NCBI GenBank assembly: GCA_025716815.1
Contig: JAIXMN010000030.1
Location: 310,001 to 374,000, forward strand
DNA length: 64,000 nt
Direction of reading: 5' to 3'
Source of the DNA: Dichotomocladium elegans
Taxonomy: Eukaryota > Mucoromycota > Mucoromycetes > Mucorales > Lichtheimiaceae
Made by a program: the position numbers and the translations under genes. The notes beneath the pieces were generated by a model. It was not told the origin of the DNA and searched no databases. It worked only from the letters and a program-made list of their open reading frames with translations. Positions 1 through 12,419 of this stretch are shown here, in pieces (the stretch's first letter is position 1; every line of letters starts with the position of its first letter).

Positions 1-240
1 CTTTCCCTCTTGCTTTTTCGCTGTCGACTTCCTTGCCTCTTCGCTCACTCAGTGCAATTTGCTGATGCCCCGCCATTGCCAGTTTCCTGCCCGCCATTGT
101 GCCCCTGCTTTTACTACCGCTCTTGGTGCACCACCCGTCGTCCGCCGTGGTTATCATCACCCGCACATCTAGATACGCCTGGTGTGAGCCGGGTTGGAAA
201 GTCAAAGTGTAAAGGGATGGGTTAATGTTTTCTGTTAACT
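1..240 (+). repeat. diverged dispersed repeat, copy 1
   Basis: This stretch resembles the reverse complement of about 62,441-62,690. Both can be read as short peptides sharing the pattern PPWL..AHLD.P and then KSK.KG, and at DNA level they share a run around GGAAGTCAAAGT-like sequence followed by a (T)AACTAAC-like stretch. The reading frames are short and Pro/Cys-rich, with no recognisable domain, so I treat this as repeat sequence rather than a gene. It touches the window edge, so its left end is unknown. Confidence 0.5.
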
Positions 241-307
241 AACAAAAGGTTTTTACCTGTTGAAACGACAATGTCATATAATTTTATGCGACATTATTCT
301 TCGTCAG

Positions 308-462
308 AAGGTGGATCCAGTGATTGTGTGTTACCATCTTTCCATATTTATTCGAGAGATGTATAGTAAATATTTGTTCCCTATGTCCTAAACCCTAATA
401 TCTGCGGTGCGAGAAAGAGAGAAAGATGCGGCAGGGTGGAGATCAATCACTGGATCCACCTT
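308..462. mobile_element. 155-bp MITE-like element with 19-bp perfect terminal inverted repeats
   Basis: Positions 308-326 (AAGGTGGATCCAGTGATTG) and 444-462 are perfect reverse complements. The 117 bp between them are AT-rich and non-coding. This is the shape of a miniature inverted-repeat transposable element. A degenerate half-repeat, AAGGTGGATCACTGG, lies at 661-675. No clear target-site duplication flanks the pair, so the true ends may lie slightly outside. Confidence 0.6.
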
Positions 463-844
463 TATTCAAATAATGTTATGAAGCCTTCGACCTACCGCCT
501 CGGCGAAAAGGTAGCTTTTGGCATTTTTTGCCCTAGCAATTCGGACCGAGAACAGCCCGGTGCTGTCTTCTAACAAAATAAAAGACTTTCGTTCATTCAG
601 CAAACCCGAGCCGCTATAGCCCTTCATTTTGGCCATCCTTGCGAGTTGTTCTGTAACTCAAAGGTGGATCACTGGTACCCACAAAGCATCTAAGCTGGTT
701 CGCAAGACCGAAACATTTTTACACTATTCTCTGTGGCTACCAATGATATAACTGTTGAATAAAGAGTTTGCACAGTCTCCCATTCTTCTGAAGGCTGCAA
801 TTCTTTTTTTTTTCTTTCAAAGGATGTGGCATGACCACTTATTA

Positions 845-3707
845 CTAGATAACTAGTGGCTCCGTAAAAAGCTCATCGTTCTGGCGAGCTATCCTGTAGG
901 ACAATGTCGCTCCGTCGTGGTAAATGAGATAGAGAATGTATACAGCTGAGGAGCCGTAATCACCAGCAATCCTTTGCGCAGATAGTCCTACACATGCGCA
1001 CCGAAAGATAAAGAAGTAAAAGCCATTTAGAATGGACGGTTGTCTTAGAGCTTAATATGCATGATCAAAATATACTGTATAGAGGAGGGCAATTTACCAT
1101 ATAGCGGTTTGCTTTGCATATCGTGGTCTGGAAGGTATCGTTCATGGTTGAATATGATTGTTTGTTGACCATCGCTGAGTCTGACGGACAGCATGCGCGT
1201 AAGTGCAACAGTGCCCTTCTGGCTGGCGCAGATAAAGAGCTCTAGCTCTGGTATCCATTGGACCATATTGAGCCTATCCATTGCCACCAGCATCCGATCA
1301 GAGCGCACGTCCACGTTGCTGATAATTCCACGCTCAAACCGTATGGTCTCCATGGATCCAGTATTTGTGCGCAGAAGGAAGAGATCTTTGGGTGTTGTAA
1401 CAATGAGTCGTTCAATCAAGTCTAAATTCCTCTTTTTCTTCGCCGTTGTCCTATCAAAGGGTGACCGCATCACCGAAGGAATAACATGTTTCTGGTCTGA
1501 CTCTTCGTCTTGATCATCTCCCACGTCTAGCGCGTTTGTGATGGGAGGTCCGTCATCGACGCTCTTGTCCTCTTCTGTATCACTCCACCCTCCTTTAGTC
1601 GACACTGGAATTGGCTGGACGCTACGCATAGGAGGCCTATTGATTGACCAGCGTTCACCTTGCAATCGATCACGTAAATTACGATGTTCCTCGGCTGATA
1701 AAAGCTGATGCCCCTGGTTTCGACCAAGTTGCATAAATACAACGTCCTCATCATCGCCGTCGTCAAACCAGTCTGAGTCAATGTCAATGTCATCCGGGTC
1801 CCAGCTAGTGACAAGATCTTGGTCATAAACTGCATCGTGATCATCCATAGCTTCAGAGTCTGACATGCCAAAAGAGTCAGCCGTATCTTGTGATTCAAAA
1901 TACATTTCAGCATCTTGATACTCGTCCTCCGGAACAGCTGGAGGAACGCTAGATATACCGGTACCGCTACTTGCATCAGTGGTATTCCTACCACTGCTCT
2001 CCTCATCGCCGTCTTCGTTGCCTAGCGTCATATCCGCTACATCCACCCGCTCGCCCCATCGGAGGGCAGTAGCCCGCCGGAAATCTTCCCACAAAGATCT
2101 CAGTTCTGTCGTTTGCTCGCTGTCTTGAGGAACATCTGAAGTAGCCGTTTCATCGCCCCGAGTTGATCGATATATGTCAAGCATCCGGCGGAGTTCATCA
2201 ACGGGCACATGCACATTTCCTGTTGGGGTCACCCTTCCATATTGCAGGACCGGTTCGTCATTCTCCACGAGGATAGCTTCATATAAGGAGTCCATCAGTT
2301 CCTCCTCAGAGCTATGGCCGCGGTCAAGCTCGGGAAAATTGACTCGATAAATAGGATTAGGTGCCGAGTGGCAAAGATCAAGGGATTGTAATGTAACTGG
2401 GCGTTCCTGGCTGATTCTCTTGGCGATCTTTCGACTGACTTGCTCTGTCCCGCATTCAGCGTTTTTAAAGTCCCGCAAGGATACGAATTTTACAGACCAA
2501 CACCTTTTATATATTGGATCACACGTCATCTGTCACTGTACAAGCAGTGGCGTTGTATTTCTGTTCTTTTACTTACCAATAATTGCTGTCTATTCTGTTG
2601 GCGGAGAATTGACGCTCAGTAACTTGCTGTCCCGTCTTCACATCCCATATTCGACATGTTTGATCTATCGAGCAGCTGGCAAGGAAGCGACCACTGCTGC
2701 TAAAATCAACACAAGGAATATTATTTTCATGACCGATTAGGCGAATTTTGTCGACGTCATTATTTATGAGAGACGGTATGTTCTGCCGACGCTTGCCAAA
2801 CATCTGCGCTGCGGCCGGTACACTCTGCATGTTGAACACAGTGACTATATAATTGTTGGCGGATACTGCAATAAGACCTTGATCACTATGGACGGCGATG
2901 CCCCATGTAGATGAGCCATCGTTGCTAAACAGAATAAAGGCAGAGTGGGACAGCGAATGAGCAAATATCGATTAATGGACATCCGTTTGTCTCTTATGAT
3001 GCAACCAGGGTTTACCTGAGCATAATAGGTGGCAGGTCCAGTTGATCTGTTCGCCAGACCCACACTTCTCCGGCATCAGTAACTGCAACCAGTGCTTCTT
3101 CGTTAAATATTCGAGATAGCTTAATCTGATTGATAGTATGTTGCTATGGTCAAGTTTTGGACCATCAATGAAGCGTCAGCTATATTTTTCGGATTAATCC
3201 ACATTTTCTCTCTTACTTCGGAAGCACTATGAGGGCCAGATAGCCTATCGATTTGCTTTCCAGATCGACCCGAAAAAGGCGTTATCCGATAGACAAATAT
3301 ATCGCTATCCACAGCTATGTAAAGTGTTTAAGTAGCTAGTGTGCAATGTCCTTTTTTAAATGATGTTGCAGCACCCGAGACATACCAGCAAATATAATCG
3401 TGGGATCTCGTTCACTTAACGCGCAAAGATTCATGCGCTGAATGGGAATTGACACAAGTGTATCAGTAAGAAACCTACAATAAGTCTAACGACAGCCGAT
3501 AATTTACCCAAACTTTTGCACCGGATATATCGAGTTTGACCGTATCCTGTAATAATCTAACCTTTAAAATTATTGATCAGTTTTACAATGAAAATCCGGA
3601 ATAGCGGCGGTGTTCCCCACATCAAGGAGATTATAGTTCTCAAGAGCCTGATGAACGCTTTTGATCGCTGGAGGAGAATGCATAGAGCTCGAGTTGGTAG
3701 TTGACAT
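845..3707 (-). CDS. Crt10-like WD40-repeat protein
   Basis: A multi-exon gene read from ATG at 3707 (protein start MSTTNSSSMHSPP) to TAG at 845-847. The N-terminal half has WD40-like blades, such as IPCVDFSSSGRFLASCSIDQTCRIWD near 2,640-2,740 and a VTDAGEVWVWRTDQ strand near 3,060-3,110. A long acidic Asp/Glu/Ser stretch fills about 1,500-2,300. The C-terminal part (MVQWIPELELFICASQKGTV, then LYLIYHDGATLSYRI in the last exon) fits the Crt10 family, known in yeast as a regulator of ribonucleotide-reductase transcription. Two introns are clear: 2504-2576 and 1051-1097. The second restores the conserved C-terminal strand that a plain reading would cut off. Exons between 2,840 and 3,600 were read only approximately. 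The family call is moderate; a WD40 protein is firm. Confidence 0.68.
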
Positions 3708-4375
3708 AGCAAGAGAATGAAGATCCTGTAGGTAAAAAAAAAATAAAGCTATGTCGGGGACTTGAATTAGGAAAAATGCCGCATAAATTGTACTGTATGC
3801 TGTCGTATCAGTGGATAAAAGATTCTACGTCCAGTGGTCAATAGAAATACGAATCCTTATTCTTTACACAACGCTAACCCGAGGGATGAACAGCTCTTCA
3901 ATTCAGTTCCAGGCGATATCCAGGACCGGGAGGCAGAAGGACAAAAAGAAAGCCAGCAAGCGCAAGAGATGGGTGATGGCAAGGGAAATGAGCGGAATAG
4001 GAAAAGAACCTGCCGTGTCTGTACAGCCTATAGAGCATATCAATGATGTGGAACGCATGAATTTGTTTCATCTGGTCGTGTAATTCACGATAATGTATAG
4101 TACGAAGAACAGTAATCGCTGGTAAAGAATGGATCTTTTATTCTATACAACAGATAAATTATCATCCATTATATTTAGAGTATCTCGTCCTCTCATAGGC
4201 GATATGGTTTCGTCCTGTTTGCTCGTTTCTTCAGAAGGCAACAACTCAGACTACACTTTTTTGCACATATCACGTGATTTGACACTCGTTTTTTGCCTTG
4301 GGGGGGAATTCAAAAAAAAAGCCCGGTACGGAAAAGAAGCCGCTATTTTTTATCCTCAACGCCTGCCCATAATAG
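3708..4375. other. intergenic, divergent promoter region
   Basis: This lies between two divergently transcribed genes (Crt10-like, CCCH protein) and should hold both promoters. Short frames at 3,811-4,083 contain a lone Cys pair in a basic context (KRTCRVC) but do not extend into any domain. I see no convincing gene, RNA or repeat. Confidence 0.4.
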
Positions 4376-6238
4376 ATGCTGTCTGATAAAGAAATTGCAG
4401 AACGCATTGCACAGCTGACCGGTGCAATCAACGAGCACAAAAATAAGCAATCAGCATCTAATTTTCATAATGGACTTACAAGGCCTGCGCCTCGACCACC
4501 CTATTTTTCTCCACATATGAGATTTTCAAACACTTGGACGCCAGGACAAAGACACATGTCGGCTGTTTACAACAACACCAGCAGAGCTCCGAGCCCGAGG
4601 CCTGCCAGTATAGTTCCGAAAAGCTACAATAAGAAGCTTGTTCTGAATGGCAATTCATCAGCTTCAACATCAGTTACAAGTGTGGCATCACCTTCGATCA
4701 ATCGCATCCCAGCATCCAGTAGTCCCCACAAAAAGCTTGTTTTAAACAATTCGTCATACCCACCTGTAACGTCGGCAGCACAACCAGTATCACAGCCGCC
4801 GCCGCCGCAGCAGCAGCAGCAGCCACTAATAAAACCTGTTGCAACTTCTAATTCTCCAAAGGAAGTTGTCATTGATGGTGTGAAATTTATTGTCAAGGGA
4901 AGAAAACTTATCCGACAAGATCGGCTGAAAGGCCAGCCTCTTCCAGCGGGAGTCAACCCGAACTCACATATAGTGGTTGTTCGGCAGAACGTAAAACGGT
5001 AAATTCGATGACTGTTTGGGGAAAGAATGTTGAACAAAGGTGAAAGAGACTGACCGTACGCACATGTGCGTTTGGTGTGCGTCTATATGCGTCCGGGGAT
5101 CGATGTAGACGATTTAATCCGAGCAAGAACATCGTGCTTGGGCAGGCGCCAAAGAAGATGGGGTTAACGACAAGCAGAGTGCAACGCAGTAAGAAAGGCA
5201 ATATGATACTTGTGCGTGATCCAGACGGCTATATCCGGCAGGGGCCTAGTGGCAAGTCTTTGGTGCTCAAGTCGAAGCGTGCGATCAAGCGATACTGCGG
5301 CCTCTTTACGAGATATGGTAAACAAAAAAGCTGTCCTGTTTTTTGGAGGGAAGCCCATTGTAAGAATTGCTCACCTTTTGACCGGTCGGGGGGTTGGTTA
5401 CCGAACCTCAGGAAAATGCCCCAAAGGCATACGATGCGCATTTGTTCATGATCCCAATCACCGTGCTATATGCCCCAGATTTTTGCAAGACCGATGCAAA
5501 AAACCGGCCAACCTCTGTAATCTCTCACACACACCAACACCGCACATCATGCCACACTGTGTCCACTTTCAGCGTGGACGCTGCACGAATGCCAGTTGTC
5601 CGTTTATGCATGTGCGTGTTCGTCCTGATGCTCCTGTCTGTCGAGCATTTGCGATGGAAGGATATTGCGCAAAGGGGTTGCAATGCCACGACAAGCATAT
5701 CCATGTGTGCCCAGAATTTGCAGAAACTGGCAAATGCTCTAATGCCAACTGCAGGTTGCCCCATGTGGCCAGACGTACCTCTCAGGAAAAGGGGTCGGCA
5801 GGCGTGGTGCGACCGGGCAGCTGGACGAGTGCAGCATATGAGCACGCGCAAAGGAAGAAGGCGATGAGCGAAAAACAAGCAAAGGCCCAGCTCAAGCCGC
5901 ATAACATGCAAGAGGCCTTCCAGAATAATGATACGCCCAAACCATCACGCGAGGAGGAAGAAGAGCAGGGGTTTGTACGGCTCTTTGATGACAGCGACGA
6001 TGATGAAGGATGGTCGCAGTATTCTTCTAGAGAAAATGATCCAGTCGAGACGGAGCAGCTGCGGTTTAATGACGATGACAGCGGCAGCGATGGAGATCCA
6101 GAGACCGAATCTGAAGAAGAGGACGAGGAGGAGATGATGGATGAAGAGGAGGAGGAGGAGGAATACGAAGAATATGAAATAGCGGAGGATTATGAAGATG
6201 AGCAAGATAATACACCAGACGATGAACAGCAGCGATAA
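4376..6238 (+). CDS. five-finger CCCH zinc-finger protein, ZC3H3-like
   Basis: A three-exon gene of 552 codons; introns are 4999-5108 and 5318-5411, and the exon sum is in frame. The N-terminal ~200 residues are Ser/Pro/Gln-rich with two copies of a KKLVLN motif, then a VVIDGVKFIVKGRKLIRQ strand. Splicing the second intron builds the first finger (CGLFTRYGKCPKGIRCAFVH). Four more CCCH fingers follow in tandem (for example CVHFQRGRCTNASCPFMH and CPEFAETGKCSNANCRLPH). The last ~90 residues are extremely Glu/Asp-rich. Five tandem CCCH fingers of this spacing are typical of the ZC3H3 group, nuclear RNA-binding proteins linked to polyadenylation and mRNA export; the role here is inferred. The 3' end faces the esterase gene only 26 bp away. 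Confidence 0.82.
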
Positions 6239-6264
6239 AAATAAATAGAATGATGTATTGAACG

Positions 6265-7341
6265 TTAATACAGACTGAGAACTGATACTGCGAAGGCGAG
6301 GGAGATGGCATGCAGCGTGCCGGCAGTGATGTGGTGAACTCCCGAATTCGTGACGGCTGCACTGGGGCTCTCTTGTGGACGGTATTTTGCGTCTACTGCG
6401 TTTGCGATCTGCGAGTGGACAACGCTGGTGAGGTGAGCATCGTTGTACCAGAAGTAAGTGTTCCCGTTCTGGAGCGCATTGGGGTCTGTACGTGGATCGT
6501 TTGTTTGGGTGTAATAAGTGTTTGGGTCTCTTGTGATGCCATAGTCTCTTGGATGTTCGTATACATGATAGATCGTTGAATAGAGGTCGATCGGCTCGAT
6601 TGCCACTCCTGATTGAGACAAGGAGTGGACTGTGGAGGCAAGGTGGTTATTGAACGTTTGTATCCATGCACTGGATTTCGCTGCTGTCCCTTCCTGGGCT
6701 ACAGACGGGCTGATTTCAAATGGTGCCATATTGAAAAGCACAAAGTGCTTGGCTCCGGCCTCTTGGTGTAATCTAGTCACTTGGTCCTGTATACATCTCA
6801 GGACACTGTCAACGCCTTTATTACATGCGGTTGGCATCCATTATGAAATGAAGACAGGTACTCCTCGCGCAATGATGCCTCCTGTGCCGAACTTACTTTT
6901 ATTGCCCACCATATCGTTGATACCGACCATGATGGAGTAGAGGACATCCTCAGAATCGTCCGCTTTCCGGGACTTCAGGAACTCATTTACTTGCTTTGTA
7001 ACGCTCGAACTCGTCGTTGTTCCGGTATCTGTGCAATACGCACCACCCACCGCGTAGTTTTCAATGGACACGTTTGGCCAAGGTAATTGGCGTATCCATT
7101 TTGGACCATTGCAGACATCGCTATTGTCCGCTAGAACGATGTCAGTCAAAGAAGTTCCTTTTCCCTCCCTTCCCCTTCTCCTTTTTTTGTACACGTGCGC
7201 GCCCTATGCTTTTCCAATTATTGGCTTACTCGTGTAGGAATCACCAAACGCGATGATGTTGCTAAAAGTGGATGCGGTATCCTGTGCGATTGCTGCGTGC
7301 CTGATAGCATAAATGATGCCAAACAAAAGATACAGGAGCAT
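6265..7341 (-). CDS. secreted, probably GPI-anchored SGNH/GDSL esterase
   Basis: Three exons and 307 residues; introns 7158-7229 and 6816-6896, in frame. The N-terminus (MLLYLLFGIIYAI then AAIAQ) is a signal peptide. Block I of the SGNH hydrolases is seen as IIAFGDSYT (catalytic Ser), block III as VGINDM, and block V as NDAHLTS, giving the Asp-x-x-His pair. The protein is therefore a likely active carboxylic-ester hydrolase or lipase acting outside the cell. The C-terminus ends in a Ser/Asn-rich linker followed by a hydrophobic tail (AISLAFAVSVLSLY) with no cytosolic residues, as expected for a GPI-anchor signal. The substrate cannot be told. It converges on the CCCH gene. Confidence 0.8.
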
Positions 7342-8160
7342 GAGTTATATTTAATTTACGGGCGAGGAAGACAACGTTGGATGCTTTGACGCTGAAAAAG
7401 GAGGAGGGAGAAAAGAAAAGGGCGGGGTGTCCGCTATCTCTTGTCGACCAACCCGATCTTCTTGCTACTTTAGCGCGATCGGTGACATCAACTATCGTCT
7501 AGTTTTGGCACCGCACAAGCTATCTCATGTATTTTCCTATAGCAGTACCTAACAAGCCAGAACTCATCCATTAGAGCATTTTGACTCTGTCCATCAATGC
7601 GACTATGGCAACAGAAAAACGCAGGATGTGAAATGATGCCTGTACGATCCACATTCCCCTTAGAGAAGCAAGGTATACATTTGAAACGGAGCTCAAGTCT
7701 GTTTTGAATAATGGCTGGCGAAAGGGTGTTGAGATTGCCCGAACCTAAAATTCCTAGCTCGGCGCCTATCGACCCATGTCGGCCCGACCTAGCTTCCAGG
7801 GCATGAACTTTTGAGAGTTAAATGCAGGTTTCCAGGGCTTCCACTATCCAATGCATCACTAAAGTGAGTGCATTGCAACGGCTAGTTCCTGATCCAAGCT
7901 TATACCACCATCAAGATGAGAAAACCAATAAACATTTGATAGATGTTCCACCTAGCATGAATCTAAAAAATCCCTCGGCAAAGCGAGTTTAAGCTGAGGA
8001 TCGGAACACAGCAAACACCTCGTGATTGCTCAAAATCATGCATTGCGACGATTGGTCGGACACGGTCCTGTATACCATAAGTATCCTCCCCCCCCAAGCT
8101 GTGGGGAACGCAAAACCTCCTTTGCTCTTTTTCAGCAAAAACCATCCTGGTGCACTCATC
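7342..8160. other. intergenic, divergent promoter region
   Basis: The 819 bp between the start codons of the SGNH esterase (minus) and the acyltransferase (plus) must carry both promoters. I see pyrimidine-rich runs but no gene, repeat or RNA signal. Confidence 0.4.
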
Positions 8161-9989
8161 ATGCCCTTCGGCATTGGACATGAATTAGTCATTCAAATCT
8201 CAAGAATTGCATTATGGTCCTTCTTTGCTGATATCTCGCTCCAAGACGAGCACAACATCCCGGCGGAAGGACCCATGATTGTGTAAGGCCCGTCATCCGT
8301 GTAGGCCTCAGAAGCATCCTGTCTAGAGCATTGCCATCCCCCCTTTTTTCACTTCTAGTGCTGCGACTCATCATAATATGATTGTCGATCCTGCTGTCCT
8401 TTCGGTCACATTTCCCGGACAACTGCGATTCCATTACTGGGGCAAAGATAGTATGTTCAGGCACCCGCTCGCAAAGCGGTTCCTTGAAAACTGCGGTGTG
8501 GTGCCTGTCGATAGGAAGAACAAGAACAATGCGCAGCTTTATGCAGCAACCTACGAGGTGATGCGCCTCGGCGAGTCGGTGGCCGTCTTTCCTGAAGGAA
8601 CAAGCCATACCCTTCCACATCTGGGTGTTCTCAAGGATGGCACGAGTTTTGTACGTGTAAAAGAAAAAAAAGGAGGAAGAGGAAGAAGAAAAATGAAAAT
8701 AACGATCGGTTTCCTTTCTTCAAGGCCGCACTTGAATATGCAAAGCAGGTTGAAGATGATCCGAGACCCAACGCCGATGGATCTTTGCCACGACAACCGG
8801 TCGTCTTGCCTGTTGGCATTGTTTATTCCGAAAAGTCAAAGTACCGCAGTGTCGTTATTGTAAAGTGAGTGTTTTGTGTCGGTCTCATGAGAAGGAACAA
8901 AGAGCTCTCACACGTGGAGCCGGCGTGCAATTAGATATGGCCAACCCATTTCAGTGGACCCTTACTTAGCAACCTACCGTGAGGATCCTAAAAGGGCAGC
9001 CAAGCAGCTCACTGCGGACCTAACAAGCTCACTAAAATCATTGACTGTCGATGCGCCGGACTGGGAGAGCCGGGATGCAGCCGAGATGGCGCGACGGTTA
9101 TTGTTTCCCGGCCAGGGCAAGCTCATGCGCGACTATATCCCTGTCACACAAAAGTCAGTCAGTCAATCAATCCACGACCGTTTGCGTTTCTATAGCCCAT
9201 TAACCCGACGTCTTTCCTTCTCTGTTTGTTTGCAGTTTGATCACATCTTTCACCGAATTGGCCAAAACGGATCCGGAGGTGGCTGTGCTTCAACAGAGTT
9301 TGCGAGCATACAAGCTCGAACTGGATGCGTTGGCCCTAAAAGACTCTCATATTGCAAAATATGATGAGAAAGACATCACCGGAATCGCAACCACAATTGG
9401 CTTATTGCGACACACGCTTGCCTCGCTTCTTGATTTGCCCCTCATCCTCCCTGGTATTGTGTGCCACTTGCCGCTTTATATTGCGGGTCATTTTGCAGGC
9501 AAGTTTGAAATCTACGAAGAGGTGAGAGCACAGGACAAGATCATGCTCGGGATCCTGCTGCTTCCGATTGTGTACGTTGCCATCTTTATTTGGGGATGGT
9601 TAACGCTATTTGGAGGCACATCTTTTGGTTTTCTGGAGGCGCTTGCGACGCTCGGGATCTTGGCATGGTACCACACCGTTATGATCGATGAGCGGTATGA
9701 GGATTTCAAGGATCTCATGGGACGCTGGCGTTTATTTGATGCGTTCGTCCTGGGACGTGGCATGTGGCGACGAAAACAACGGATCTTGCATCTCAAGGCC
9801 CTGAGGGACACGAACATAGCGAGTGTCCGAGCGATGATCAAGCAATACGAGAGCAAGAATGCAGCAGTACACGTGGTATCCGTAGCAATTCGTAATCGGG
9901 CTAAATACCTGCATAGTCTGCCCCGGCTGCGCGGGGAAGCAAAGACAATCGCGAAACAATATGCTTGGTCTTTATCGCTCGATGACTAG
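8161..9989 (+). CDS. glycerol-3-phosphate / dihydroxyacetone-phosphate acyltransferase (Gpt2/Sct1-like)
   Basis: Five exons, 508 residues; introns 8283-8358, 8651-8724, 8865-8934 and 9154-9235, exon sum in frame. Splicing the first intron creates the acyltransferase block I motif THHNMIVDP (His-x4-Asp). Block III appears as VFPEGTSH and block IV as VVLPVGIVY. The C-terminal half has at least two long membrane segments (around IMLGILLLPIVYVAIFIWGW and FLEALATLGILAW) and ends in a basic tail. This layout matches fungal sn-1 glycerol-phosphate acyltransferases of the endoplasmic reticulum, which make lysophosphatidic acid as the first step of phospholipid and triacylglycerol synthesis. Start chosen at ATG 8161, which precedes a membrane-associated helix; no upstream in-frame domain is lost. 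Confidence 0.85.
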
Positions 9990-10131
9990 AGCAATTCTAT
10001 ATGTTCGTCCTGTGTAATCCTAGTAGAATATCCAAATCCTCAATATAAATCTCCCTCTCCGGTCTCCTTCCGATTGTATTAAGCTAGCCAAGATGTATTG
10101 CAAAAATGTACTACTATCCAGATGTATCTTG

Positions 10132-10766
10132 CTATGGAGCTGCCAGCATCCGCTGGAGGTTCCCATTAGCGTTTGCTGCCATCAAGTCATCGCAACCGCC
10201 CACATGCTGTTGCTTGATGAAAATATTAGGAACCGTGCGTTGTCCCGTCCGAGTTTCCAAATAGTCTTGGATAGCGGTGCCGTTTTCTACAAGTCAGGAA
10301 GAAAGAAGAGATATCCAGTGCATCAGACAAAGCCTAACTTGTCACAGTCTCTGTGTGTCTCACTCTCATTATTCAATTCCACAGCCCTGTATTTAACACC
10401 AAGCTGATCCAGCAACTTTTTCGCTTTTTTGCAATACGCTTTTTATCCACACATAGAAGGACCGATACACACATACCGGAAAACACATAGCATTATTAGC
10501 AATTTCAGGGGAGGTTAAAAAGGAAAGAAAGGATAGGACCACATACGACAGTAGGTCTTCGAATAGACAATGACCTCATTGCTCTTGATTTGTTCTTCCA
10601 CAGTTTTCGCCAATTCCTCCTTCTCTTCTTTGGAGAGCTGAGGAGGGAAAAAGTAGGACAGGATGGAGGAGAGCATGAGGACGATGAGGGATGGTAAGAC
10701 GAGGACGAGAGAGAGAGTCTGTGTGTATATGCTTTTAATATTGGAGGCAGCAGAAAAGCATCGCAC
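10132..10766 (-). CDS. dithiol glutaredoxin
   Basis: Introns 10439-10546 and 10287-10363. Joining the first two exons builds the CPYC redox site at the splice junction (VYSKTYC, then PYCKKAKKLLDQLG). The last exon carries the cis-Pro/GSH-binding strand TVPNIFIKQQ and the HVGGCDDL turn, and ends at TAG 10132-10134. These are the full catalytic and glutathione-binding features of class I glutaredoxins, which reduce disulfides with glutathione. The 5' end is uncertain. ATG 10766 gives 149 residues with a hydrophobic N-terminal stretch before QLSKEEKEELAK, which would make it membrane-bound or secretory. Alternatively that stretch, which ends in a pyrimidine tract and CAG, is an intron and the true first exon lies upstream. 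Confidence 0.85.
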
Positions 10767-10916
10767 TGTCTGAGTTCCAATCCGGGCGGGGAGGGGGAGG
10801 TGTGGAGAGTGTACGCGAGCCCAGTTGCCCGCTGCGCGGAAGCCTCGGAGAGTCTATTCGGAGGAGGGAGCTGCAGATTGGTTCTATCCCTTTTTTCGAG
10901 CCCTTGTTGCGGAACC

Positions 10917-11644
10917 ATGACTGTAAGTAACAAGAAAAGAAGGAAGGAGCGGGCGAGATGGTGGTAGGGGCACATGAAGAAAAGTGAGAGCAAAAAGAGA
11001 AGGTGGATGGATGGATGAATGGATGGATGGATAGAAAAAAAAAAGAAAAGCTGGGGAAGGAGGAAGAAAATGACACTATGGATTAAGGATGGGAAAGCAA
11101 ATGCTTTCCAAGGGGCATGTCCATACTCGTCTCCTCCCCTTGTCTTTATCATACTTTACTTCCGGAGAGAACCTACGCGCATGCATTCGGGCATTGCTTT
11201 TATTGGAAGCGGATTCCTTTAACGCTGATGAACCCACTTCATTCTCTTTTAGCTGGCTGTTGATCTTTTGAACCCCTCTGTTGAACACGAAAAGCGCTCC
11301 CACAAGCTCAAGAGACTTGTTCAGTCGCCCAACTCTTACTTCATGGACGTCAGATGCCCTGGTATGTTTATTTTTTTATCATTTTCGCTCCCTCTGGGCA
11401 GGGATCAAACACCAGGCTAATTCATGTATAATCAAGGCTGCTTGAACATCAGCACTGTCTTCAGCCACGCTCAGACCGTTGTCTTGTGTTCCTCGTGCGG
11501 CACTGTCCTTTGCCAGCCCACTGGTGGTCGTGCCCGCTTGACTGAGGGTGAGTTTTTATTTATTTAGTTTTGCGTGTCATGCAAAATGCTGACGATATGA
11601 AAAAAAACCTTCTAGGCTCCTCGTTCCGCAGAAAGGCCAACTAA
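10917..11644 (+). CDS. RPS27: 40S ribosomal protein S27 (eS27)
   Basis: Four exons give an 84-residue protein; introns 10923-11252, 11362-11436 and 11548-11615. The first coding exon is only ATGACT. The product begins [17 protein letters not shown] and contains the zinc-ribbon cysteines CPGC (37/40) and CSSC (56/59), ending in SSFRRKAN. This matches eukaryotic eS27 over its whole length. The protein is a structural part of the small ribosomal subunit. The 330-nt first intron is the longest confirmed intron in the window, a common trait of fungal ribosomal-protein genes. The start codon lies about 150 bp from the proposed start of the divergent glutaredoxin gene, so the two may share a promoter. 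Confidence 0.97.
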
Positions 11645-12419
11645 AAAAAGAAGCCGCAAGGTTGAATTAGACAGTATACGTATCTTGCTGTCTGGTTTAT
11701 CTGGACATTAACAAAGGAATGCTTCATGCTTAAAGCACTATTGGATCAGATTTATAATGTTGTTATAATGGGTGGTCGCAGCATAAATGCAGGAACTACT
11801 GTAATCCTGGTTATCTTTCAATATTTGAGGAAGACCGCTACCTTGTTGTGATGTTTACGATGGGAACCATAGTCGCTGAGAGTCATCGGCTATTCGTTCA
11901 TCCAGAATAGAGAAAAGATATCCCTCTTGCTGCTGCTGTTGCTGCTGCTGCTTTGATCGAGGCTGGAGTTATGGGTGCTACAAGGATGATGGGCTAAGCC
12001 TTTTGGTTTGCGACCCTGGTGGCATTAGATGCTACATGACTACTTAGGGGACTGAGCATCGGCATTGTTCCGTCGAGCCCTGCGCATGAACCAAGGCATG
12101 GTATGTTTGTCTACAAATCATGCAGGCACTCGTAGTGGCCACAGCGAACGGAGGCACGCGCACACAAGAGGTCATCAATGTGATTCATGATATGCACTCG
12201 GTCTACGATGATCCCGCCGTGATGTTTATACATAGGCATAAATTGCAATGTGGGGCGTACAGGGGGCTTTGCAGCAATGCCGATCTTTTGGGCGTACGAA
12301 TCTCTTTCTGGATGAATATATAAAGACTTGGGCCATCATCGTTCCATGATGGTGTTTCTATTTCACTCGCATTTTTAGCCAGGTGCGAGGATCTTTTTTT
12401 TTTTTACTCGCTGTCTCCT
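11645..12419. other. intergenic with short CTG tract
   Basis: This spans the 3' region of RPS27 and the promoter of the dioxygenase gene. A (CTG)n-like tract lies near 11,929-11,953. A 67-codon open frame at 12,120-12,323 shows no domain and is probably not translated. I see no RNA gene. Confidence 0.4.

Noticed and set aside
3811..4083. Small protein-coding gene with KRTCRVC motif
   Set aside because: Only two cysteines, no extension into a zinc-binding domain, and it lies in a divergent promoter.
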